Shown: positions 55,499 to 64,000 of the stretch, in pieces | Layout of the letters: every line of letters starts with the position of its first letter | How positions within the stretch are numbered: the stretch's first letter is position 1 | From: Linum tenue | Lineage: Eukaryota; Streptophyta; Magnoliopsida; Malpighiales; Linaceae | Length of the DNA: 64,000 nt | Direction of reading: 5' to 3' | Assembly (NCBI GenBank): GCA_946122785.1 | Contig: CAMGYJ010000011.1 | Location: 9,734,001-9,798,000, forward strand | The notes under the pieces: model-generated | What the model saw: the letters and a program-made list of their open reading frames with translations, nothing else | Databases searched by the model: none | Told to the model about the DNA's origin: nothing | Position numbers and translations under genes: made by a program

Positions 55499-56500
55499 TG
55501 ATTCGGGCCTAATTGTACATGTTTCACCCCGTTTAACTTAGATGTTTGTGGCAAATTCTCTCCTAAAAGGTTGGTTTTACGATAGGTTTCTCGTGTTTTA
55601 GCATGTTTCAGGATTTAACAGGTGAAACCAGCCATGGAGTCGAAAGTTGGGTGAAAAGGATCGAAAACGGGGAGAAGTGATGAAAAAAGGGCAGTTCACA
55701 GCTTGGAGAGGAAGTTCACGGTCTTGCTTGACCGTGAAGAAGAGGTGTTGACCGTGAACCGCAAGGCGTCCAGAGCTTTTCCAGAATTTACTGATGCATG
55801 TTGTGTGCACGGTCACTAAGACCGTGAACGAAGGCTGTTGACCGTGAACGGGCGTGATCGAAGCGGCACATTTTGACGCACGCCTGAAGTTCACGGACGT
55901 GTTTGATGGTTCACAACCGTGAACTGAGCTCGTCCTTGGTATAAAATACGAGCTGAAAGGAGGAGAGAAAGAAACGCGAACCAAGAGAAAAAGAAGGCTA
56001 GGGTTTGCTCCAAGGTGGATTTTGAGGAGAATTCCTTCAAGGAAATTCCAGCACAAGGATTAAGAAGAGTGGGAGCATCCTCCAAGATGGTTTCTACCCT
56101 TCCCCTTTGTGTTTTCCTCACTTCTAGCATGGAGTAGTTTTCCTTTTCACTTGGGTGTTGTGAAACCCTAACTCTATTGCTTAGTTGGACTCGAACCAAT
56201 TGGTTGCCTATGTACTCGAGTAGTCGGGATTAAAGTCCACATAGTTCGTTACGAGTTAATTGAGAGTTTTAAACGTTGAGTCTCGCACGTTGAGATGTGG
56301 AGAAAGTTTTTGATTAGTTGGAATTGAAACCTATTGGTTGCCTACATAACCGAGTAGTCGGGATCAAAGTCCACGTAGTTCGATTGTAATTGAGAGGTTT
56401 GATGTGATCTTAATACATTCTAATGATCGTGATTAAGATAACAATTTGAATTGTTAGGAAATGTATTTATCACGTTTGAACTTAGTAGTTGAGTGGTAAA
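55499..56500 (+). repeat. Athila-like LTR, third subfamily, plus strand (fragment)
   Basis: It begins TGATTCGGGCC and then matches the plan of the other Athila-like LTRs: ACATGTTT-CACCCC near the start, TTTCTCGTGTTTTAG, TTTCAGG, a palindromic word array (55705-55930, TTCACGGTC/GACCGTGAA), a TATA box TATAAAATA at 55941-55949, then AGGGTTTG. Downstream is an imperfect duplication of about 125 bp (56196-56250 and 56321-56382, GAGTAGTCGGGATTAAAGTC). The right end was not found; there is no PBS, so it may be a solo or broken LTR. Confidence 0.6.
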
Positions 56501-57000
56501 ATAATTTTTTTTATGGTTTCATCGAGAGTGACTATCATGGTCTATTGACCATGATTCGTGTTAAGAGATTTTCTAAGTAGAACGAGTATGTGTATTAATA
56601 AAGAAGCCAAACCGAATGTGGTAACCAAGGTTTTTAATGTTTTGAATATTCAGAGGCATACATATTTTGTTAGAAAGTAAAAATTCTAGCACGATTAGTC
56701 GACACAAATATCGCGTATTAAGCTTAAACACAAAGAAAAGGTAATGAGGACTGAGCAGACTAAAATTTCAATTATATCGATATGGCTTAGTTGCTAATTG
56801 CCTTGATTGGAGCCACCTCGTGGCTTGAGGTCGTGGTCTCTGGTTCAACACTGCGCAAGGGAATTTTTTTTGGATTTTCGCGGAAGCAAACTCAGAGTGG
56901 CAGCGGGTAATTAATCGAAAATCACGAGGGTAATTTTGTAGTTTTTCCCTCGAGGCTATATTTAGTATTTACCCGTTTGGAGAAACCCTAGCCTCCCCAT
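56501..57000. other. No gene recognised
   Basis: AT-rich; possibly the rest of the preceding LTR. No feature supported. Confidence 0.4.
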
Positions 57001-57112
57001 TCCATTTCAGCCGCTCACTTCCCCTCCTCTCTCTCGTTTTCTCTCAAAATCCCTCTGAAAATCGACGATCCAACACAATCCTTCTCCTTCTCTTTTGTTC
57101 GCACTCGATCGG

Positions 57113-57154
<42 letters not shown>

Positions 57155-59150
57155 GGCAATGAAGAGGAGATTGGAAGAAGGAAACCACGACGGCGGACAG
57201 GGGGATTGCGATACACGCCGATGACGATACCGACGACAACAATAGGGGTAAGATCGCCCTTTTCTAATTGCATGTCGATTTTAGGTTTTTGATTCCAATT
57301 GGGGAGAACTATTGGGTTTTGAATTGTTTTGTTGATGTTTTGGACGAGGAGAGGAAAGAGAGAGAAGGTGTCGTCGGCGATAGACCGAGACAGTGACATC
57401 GAGTGCTATTGACGCCGATAATGATGGTCGGAGGTAGGATTTCTGGGTTTGCATGCGGATTTAGAGTTTCTTTTTTGGGGTTGTTGTAGATTCTGATCAT
57501 TTCTTATTTTTGATTTCTGGGTTCTATCTTAGGTTCAATCAAGGGGAGGAGGAACAAGTATCGTCGGGGGCTCGACGCTTTACCGGCGATAAAGACAGCG
57601 GCGACTTAGAACCTCGCCTCTGGTAAACTCTAGCGTTTCTTAGTTTTGTTATTTTTTAGTTATTTTTTGGTTGTTTCTTACTCGTTATTTTTATCTTTTT
57701 GGTTTCGAACGAAGAGGAGAAAATGGGATATAGTCACCGGGGGCAGATTCGATTTTCGGTGGGGGGGTTTCAGGTAGGTTATTTCTATGGATTTATTTAT
57801 TTCTGGTTTATCATGTTTGCTTAATGGGTTTTGGTTTAGTTTCTCTGTTCTATAGGTTTCAAACTAGTTTTCAAACTTGTGTTTCTAGGAAGTCCATTGC
57901 TTTTGTGTTTAGAGTGTACTCTAGCATGATTTCAAGGTTTATTGGTGGTGTTTTTTTTTGGTAAATCTATGGTTTGAGCAGTTTGGTCAAAATCTGGTTG
58001 TTTCATATAGTGTGGCTGAACTAGAGTTTGGACTATTAACTGTTACTTTGGGCCATTTTTGGATTCGAGGTTCATGGTGTTTTATAAGTTTGGGATTTCT
58101 ATCAGAGTAGTTTTAGGACAGGTTGATAAATCTGTATCATTGTGTATTATGGGTTGGTTCGTGGGGGCTTTAGATTCTAGACGTAACTTGGTATTTTTGA
58201 TGCTTTCAATTCTAAAAGTTGAGTAGTGATTGGGATTATGGCCTGTTGCTTTCTGTTCCGTGATTTATTAGTGGTTTTAGCTTTGTTTTGCATATGTGTG
58301 TAATGATGGAATTTCATACTAACATGATAGAAGTGTGAATGAGATGATCGATGAAACATATATCTATATTGGTATTAGTAGATTATTAGTAGCTGTATAA
58401 TATACATAACTATCTTGAACGAAGATATTTATGAGCTTTATAGTTTATATAGAAATAGAAAGAGGAGAACAAATAAATACAAGGATGATGATAATGGTAA
58501 GTGCTTAAAATGTAAAAGGTACTTGAATAGAAAGATGAATGTATACAAGTAGATGACGGTAGTGGTTAATTGCTTGAATGAGAAAGTAACTGATAAAGTA
58601 CAACGATAATGATAAGTAGATGAGAGTAGTCAGATTGGAATTGCTTGGAATAGATTGGGTCTTTCAAACAAAATCAACCTGCTTGTAGTTTGAATGGGGT
58701 TGATTGAGTTTCTATTTTGAAAAGAACTTATAATGAGATGGTTGAAGAAGATGAATGATTAAGATGATGATGGTTGGTTTTGGCTACCAACCTTTATTTG
58801 TAGTTTGATTATGATTCTGACCTCCCTTTTTCCGTTTCCTTGGGTTTTTTTTGCTTTGCTGAAGTTGGCGGCAGTGGTAGGATGCTAGTGGTGACTGGTG
58901 AGAGAATTTTTATCATTTCTTTTGGCTTCTGTTTGTGCAGGTTTTGAGTAAGAGGTGGAAGAAGAAGAAGAAATAAAATTAGAAAGGGGAAAGAAGGTGA
59001 CAGTATGAAGAAGAGAGTGAGGGAATGTTTGCCTTTGTTTTCCTATTTTGTTTTCGGCTTCTCTTTTCTGTTTGGTATTTTAAGGAAGATGAGGAAGGAG
59101 CAGAAAGAGTAGAAGAAAGAGCAGGAAGGAAGCTTTATTCTTCAGTGAAT
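57000..59150 (+). other. Unclassified tract, possible 5' part of a transcribed locus
   Basis: AAACCCTAGCC at about 56983 and a pyrimidine-rich leader resemble a plant 5' UTR. Short Gly/Asp/Arg-coding pieces followed by GT (57247, 57432, 57621) look like small exons, with repeated TCGTCGGCG-type text, but they do not form a frame of any length. The tail (58940-59140) is strongly purine-rich. It could be a non-coding RNA gene or an old repeat. Confidence 0.25.
57115..57149. repeat. (CT)n microsatellite
   Basis: About 17 uninterrupted CT units, followed by ATTTTGGCAATG. Confidence 0.97.
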
Positions 59151-60463
59151 GTTCTTGTTGTCTCCTTTTTCAGAGCTGAAGAGCTCTTTTTATAGCAAAA
59201 AAACATACATGTTGGCACAATCTAAGTGGCGTTGAGGGGATGGTAGGCTCCGCCCTCTACTTCTAAGTAGGTTGTGGATTGAGTTGAATTGAACCGAGGT
59301 GGGAGGCCAACGGACTCCATTCGTCTCCCACAGTTCCACCTCTTTAAGAAGTTAAAGCCGTTCACCTTCATCGACATGCCCATTACCTTCTTCTAATTCC
59401 ACTAGTTGGACTTCTCCAAAAACCATATAACCATTTACCCTCTCTCTGTCCCTCTGCTAGGCCTCTAGCTTTCTGGACAATGAACCCAGGTCAGTTCTTC
59501 CATTAACTTGCATTATTAATGGTTTAGGAAAATCGTGTCGGGAAACAGAGAACAAAAAAAAAAAAAAAAAACAAAAACAAAAACAAAAATTTAGTGTGTG
59601 GGAAGGTGAAAGTCAGAGGTAGTGTAGAACAGAGCATAAAGATGGACTCTATAAACACGACTTGGAGAAATGAAAGACTCCATCTTTCTGTCTTTTGTTC
59701 AAGGGAATCCAAAGTTCCTTTTTATTGGGGAATCAAACAATGATCTGAAAGGGTTTCCCTTCATTTTCCCTGCATTGTTCTCAATACAGAGCAGTGAGGG
59801 AGAATCTCTGCTTCTGATGCAACTAATTTTCCACAAATTAGGTTTAATTTTTATTTGGGGATTGTGAACCGAGAGGGGTGAGGCTGGTAGGAGAAGAGAA
59901 ATTAAGTTCTATTTTTATTTTATTTTTTAACAACGTGAGGTGGAAAATAGAAAATATTAATTTTTATTTTTTTAATTGCCATGTCACTCATTTAACGGTC
60001 AACTATAAGAGTTGACCGCCACATCAGCAAAAGTTAACGGAGACTAACGGCCAGTGACCAAAGATGAACTATTAACCTAATTTAAGTGACTACGGTTGGA
60101 ATAAAGTAATTCTAGTGGCTAACGTGAACTTACTAGCAATTCAAGTGACCAAACTTGCAATTTAGCCATAGAATTAGCCAGGATTTATGGAAGAATAAAA
60201 GAGAGACATAAAAAGAGGGGCCAGCAGAGAGGAAGGGAGGACGAAGAGAATGAAAGGGTAGATAAGAGAATTCGACCAAAATAAGGATACAGAGACTAAG
60301 ATTTAGAGAATATATAAACCTTATTGAGTCCTGACCCACAATTACAGAATATATAAACCTTACTGATTCCATTAAACTACCCATAAACAATATCAATTAC
60401 TGAAATACCACATAACTTCCAAAATATCCCAAAAGTATCAAATAATCCAAAATATAAAAAAAC
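59151..60463. other. No gene recognised
   Basis: Contains a poly(A) run with CAAAAA repeats at 59553-59588, which may be the tail of an old retroposed sequence, and a transposon-like text at 59990-60165 (AGTGACCAAACTTGCAATTT) for which no partner end was found. Confidence 0.4.
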
Positions 60464-60471
60464 ACCATAAC

Positions 60472-60917
60472 CAGTGTTATTAAAGCCGAGCCGAGCCGTT
60501 CGGCCCGACCGGTAAAACCGCCACCAGGTCACAAAATTGGCTCGAAAAATTCTAAAAGCCGCTTCGGTTTTATGTAGCGGTTGACGAGCGGCCGAGGCGG
60601 TTAACCGCTTGAGCCGATCTAGCCTCTCGTCCGGTTTTTGCCATTCAGCTGTTGAATTTAATTAACAAAATTGTAGAAAATTGAAAATTGAAATAAACTA
60701 AAAACGTCGGGCTCTCCAACTGAATTATTATTTTCATTTCACAATTTCGAAGGAAAGAGACGAACTCTGATTAAGAAATGTCCACTATTTATACTGATAA
60801 CGTTTATTAGGTACCGGTTCTTTAACGATTTTTAAACGGTCTAATGCCGGTTGGACCACTAAAGTGCGAGTCGTTCGCATTAGCGGGTCTTGCTCCGGTT
60901 CGGTTATGACAACATTG
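60472..60917. mobile_element. hAT-type MITE, 446 bp
   Basis: Perfect 8-bp TSD ACCATAAC (60464-60471, 60918-60925). The ends are imperfect inverted repeats, CAGTGTTATTAAAGCCGAGC against CAATGTTGTCATAACCGAAC. Subterminal regions have many CCGAGC/CGGTT words. No coding capacity. Confidence 0.85.
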
Positions 60918-60925
60918 ACCATAAC

Positions 60926-61968
60926 ACCCCTCCCATCCTTCTCATCAAAGCTCCAAGCACCCATACATAATTTTTCTCTTTGTAGTTAGCTAAGAAAGCA
61001 CATGCAAATACGCAAGTTGTGAATGGTGATTGACACCTAATAAAGCAGAACATACAGAACAATGCAAATTACTACAGTTTATTACATGATTAAGATAAAT
61101 GTAAGAAGGACTAGTACCTGAAAACATCATGAGAGGCATGTTGTAAACGCTCATTCTGTAAGTCACATCAAATGCCAGTAATTCTCCAAAGCATTCATAG
61201 TTAGCGACCGAAACACTATTGGCCCACAATATATTAATAACCCAGTCGTTGTCATCCTTCTTCGGTCCAATGACGAAATGTTGGTCAGCGCTGCATTTAG
61301 CTTGGAGGAAGGCTAGGGTTGTTGCAGCATCACCTTCACTGATTTGTTCTTTCCGCTTTTTCTCCACGTAAGTATATGCATCTTTCCTCGTGTAGCCCAA
61401 ATTGTCATAGCCTCCTGCTTCTGCCATGGCCAGATTCACAATTAGAGAAGTTTTCATGCCTGGAGCTCTTTGAAAATTAATTGTTGCTTTAACTGCGTCA
61501 CTCATACGCCAATTCACTTTCATGCAGTGCATAAATTCTCTGGGAATCGTTTCATGAGTGTGCACATTATGAAGCTTCTCTACACACCACTTCCCATCAA
61601 CCTTGTCATATTTAACACGTATCCTCGCTCTGCAGTTAAATCTAGTCTCTCCTCTTAGTTCTCTCTTTGGTTCTGTATTTTTAGTGTGCCTCCTTTCCTC
61701 ACTAGAACATACAAAATCACGCCATATCTACACCTTGTTCTTATCGCGACCAATATATGATTTTCTGACGTGGAAGCCACTGACCAACTCAGTCCCTATA
61801 GAAATCATAAGCTTCGTCTGTATTACCGAATGTCATTTTCTTAATATCTTCTGGCTGTAGAAGTATGAGGTCGCAAACATTTTCTTCGTCAATGGTCTGA
61901 CTGGCTCCGGCTCCATTTTCTTCTTGGGCTACCGCTTCTTCCAGTGGTGTGAGTGCCTCGAACGCCAT
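60926..61968 (-). pseudogene. FAR1/FRS-like (MULE-derived) gene, broken
   Basis: Probable start MAFEALTPLEEAV at 61968. A FAR1 DNA-binding domain follows: EAYDFYRD, then after a frame change near 61780 SGFHVRKSY, WRDFVC, RFNCRARIRVKYD and WCVEKLHNVHTHE. A TAG at 61728-61730 interrupts it. The MULE transposase domain has FGELLAFDVTYRMSVYNMPL. A GT-AG intron (61117-61037) splits the domain at MMFSG|VNHH; after a further 1-bp slip, exon 2 has CVFACAFLANYKEKNYVWVL and is cut by the hAT MITE. FAR1/FRS proteins are transposase-derived transcription factors in light signalling; this copy could be a host paralogue or a MULE relic. Confidence 0.75.
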
Positions 61969-62064
61969 TGTGACGGCAATTGACCTTGGTGTTACTATCT
62001 CTGTCACTTGCCTAACCCTATTGGGAATTTTGGAGCATGTTTTTCTAGTAATTAAAATGGGCAT

Positions 62065-62532
62065 GTTTCATTTCCCTAATTAGTAGCTTAAATGGGTCAT
62101 GTTGAATGACAGACACACTTTCGAGCCCATCAAAGCACTTCGTCAAAGGCATGTTAATACATCGCTTAACACTTATCCCCATTAAAAAGATCTTGCCACG
62201 ATTTTGTAGGGAAAACTCAAATTCAGTGCAATCTAACCAATTTGAGAATTTAGATGAAATAGTGAATATCAAACGAAATGTTTTGATAAGTCAAACGCTA
62301 ATAATACTATGATCGAACATTAAACAATTACAATAATTTTCTTAAATATAGACCAGTGTCCACATTTATCCGAAATTAATGTACCTTTTACGAAACCCTA
62401 ACTATCTTCCTGCGGGAAAATATGCCGCCACCCTAATTTTTAACCTACTATATATACTTTATCTTTATCGGAAGAGCACTGGTTCCATATCCTTCCTTGC
62501 CGCCATTTTGCGTATAGACGGGACTATTCAAC
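62065..62532. other. Divergent intergenic region of FAR1-like and Ulp1-like relics
   Basis: AT-rich, with TATATATAC at 62450-62458 upstream of the plus-strand relic. No other feature. Confidence 0.35.
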
Positions 62533-64000
62533 ATGGAAAACAAGAACATGACTTGCTCTGCATCCAAGCTTTTGGTCGGTCAAATAGCCCTTTACCCTTA
62601 CAAGTTAATTGCTCATTGCGTCGTAGTTAATTTTTAATCGTACAATCATTGTGCTTGCAGGAGGACGAGAAAATTATAACTACACCGAAAAAACTAAGGA
62701 GTTCCGATGGTTTAAGACCTCCATCCAAGCCTACTCCATTCCTCATTTTAATTCCGGACGACGAGTTTGAATCTGAGGTAACCCCAAACAAGCCAAATGG
62801 GAAAAGCATTGCCGAAACATCTGATAACAAGGTAATGTTAGGTTTGTAGTTTATTGATTTTATGCTGGCCATAACGAGTTGATTGGACTTCTAGGTTGTC
62901 TTGATGTTTAAGCTACCTACTGGTATGGATTACAACGACGAGAAAATCCATCATGCTCGCTATATATTTCAAGCCAATATGCCACCAAATAAAATTTTGG
63001 TCAAAACTTCAACCAACTCGTGTACCAGGAGGGAACTGTAGTCATTTTGCCCCTGCTCATTCGTAGATGCTGAGGTAAGTTACGGTACTAAAAATAAATT
63101 CCCTTGTCGACTCCCCTTATATAATAAACATTTTACAAAAAAATCTCACGTTTCGTCCATGGCAATATTTTTTCTGTGATGTATCAGGTTATAACAGCAG
63201 TGGCCTGTCACTTGACGCTGGAAGAGTTGTGGGCAGATTCGAAAGACGGAAAGGGAGTGTGCTATCTTCCTGCGGAACTGCAGGTTGGTTTTTGATTTTG
63301 CTTAATTGTAAGGTTATGGCAGCAAACAAATAGAACACATGTTTTGTCCCGTGAATGGTTAGCAAAGTTTTAATTGAGCAAGAACAACATGAGCAGGATC
63401 TGGTGATTAAATGTGGAGTGACACCCAATATGGCATTAGACCTATACGAAACCAAATTCATTTCTCGAGCTGAAACGGTCGAGAAGGTAAAATATTCGCC
63501 TTGCTTAGTTTCAATTGCGTTATTTTTAATACGTATTAATTGGTCTTGCTGCATTATTTTTTTATACGTTGCGCTTATGCAGGTGTGTGTCCAATGAGGG
63601 ATAGTGTCCAATGAGGGATAATGTCCACTAGTACTTGGCTGTAATTTGGATGGACAAAGCAAGAAGTCCATATCTTGTATCCACAACCATTGGAAGAGCG
63701 CAAGAAGTTTCGCCTACAAGCAGTTAAAACAATGGTACATTTGATCAATTGGACATTTATAACGCAACAAAACATGTGTACACCTCTTTCCCTAAACAAA
63801 CACTTCTTAATTTGTGCATATGGGATTTCTGCATGCTTTGTGGAGACTCTCTATCGTAAATTGGATCCGACAATGTTGAGCCCAAGGATTGCGGAGTTTT
63901 TTTACTCAAATCCTTCAAAGGATCAACAACAACTCCATGAGTATGGGTGTGCCTTTTGCGTGACCAAAACTGTCGGCTTAACAAGTTATTTATCATGCCA
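62533..64000 (+). pseudogene. Ulp1-like cysteine protease (C48) gene, spliced, broken, runs off the window
   Basis: Supported exons with GT-AG borders: 62661-62831, 62895-63074, 63188-63283, about 63361-63486 and 63583 onward; a first exon with ATG at 62533 is possible. The three best exons are whole codons in length (57, 60 and 32). Exon 3 has ILVKTSTNSCTRREL, a TAG, then SFCPCSFVDAE; exon 4 VITAVACHLTLEELWADSKD. The last exon has the Ulp1 catalytic start, MRDNVH followed by YLAVIWMDK, with the Trp of HWYL replaced by TAG, and later YGCAFCVTK. A duplicated GTCCAATGAGGGATA (63589-63621) shifts the frame. Such Ulp1-like genes occur in plant genomes and inside MULEs (Kaonashi). Confidence 0.7.

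Noticed and set aside
1..64000. CRISPR array, prophage, operon or bacterial origin
   Set aside because: Nothing of this kind; all arrays found are plant minisatellites, LTR word arrays or microsatellites.

Overview
This window is plant nuclear DNA, from an angiosperm and probably a eudicot. The signs are tRNA-iMet-primed Copia elements, Athila- and Tat-type Gypsy elements, an endogenous caulimovirid, a tRNA-derived SINE, hAT and Mutator-type MITEs, and spliced FAR1-like and Ulp1-like relics. There is no bacterial gene, CRISPR array, rRNA gene or functional tRNA gene. Nearly all of it is a nest of transposable elements, and almost every reading frame is broken, mostly by C-to-T type stop codons and 1-bp indels.

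Layout from left to right. 392-1150 is a hAT MITE. 2112-4850 is the 5' part of an Ale/Retrofit-like Copia, cut at 4851 by an Athila-like minus-strand element (A, 4851 to about 8002). A deletion junction near 8000 joins A to the middle of the gag of a SIRE/Maximus-like Copia (8003-21052, with pol, envelope-like ORF and 3' LTR). That Copia is interrupted by a second Athila-like element (B, 9960-15241, TSD ATACC). 21465-22530 is a palindromic Mutator-type MITE. About 22540-37930 is a nearly complete, decayed endogenous caulimovirid on the minus strand, interrupted by an 8.0-kb Tat-like Gypsy element (D, 29488-37487, TSD GTAAG). D carries a spliced antisense gene. 38826-50588 is a tandem, three-LTR, gag-only Copia element (TR-GAG-like, TSD GAAGC). 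Its first unit holds a third Athila-like element (C, 40557-48019, TSD CTTGC). 51111-54506 is a duplicated LTR-like block with a SINE inside it. After that come a MULE transposase fragment, a plus-strand Athila-like LTR, an unclassified tract, another hAT MITE, a FAR1-like pseudogene and an Ulp1-like pseudogene that runs off the right edge.

The elements fall into autonomous-type relics (SIRE pol with intact RT and RNase H; caulimovirid) and non-autonomous passengers. The TR-GAG has gag only, C has gag plus protease, B has a gag-like ORF only, A has ATHILA ORF1 only, and D lacks integrase. The passengers must have moved with enzymes supplied in trans.

The most unusual signals are these. (1) Palindromic word arrays, different in each LTR type, sit at the same promoter-proximal place in the Athila-like LTRs and look like an exchangeable cassette. 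(2) Element B has two clearly different LTRs but a perfect target-site duplication. (3) The palindrome GGCGCC is enriched many-fold across the whole of Tat-like element D, on both coding strands and in non-coding parts. (4) D has a four-exon antisense gene whose predicted splices keep the frame.
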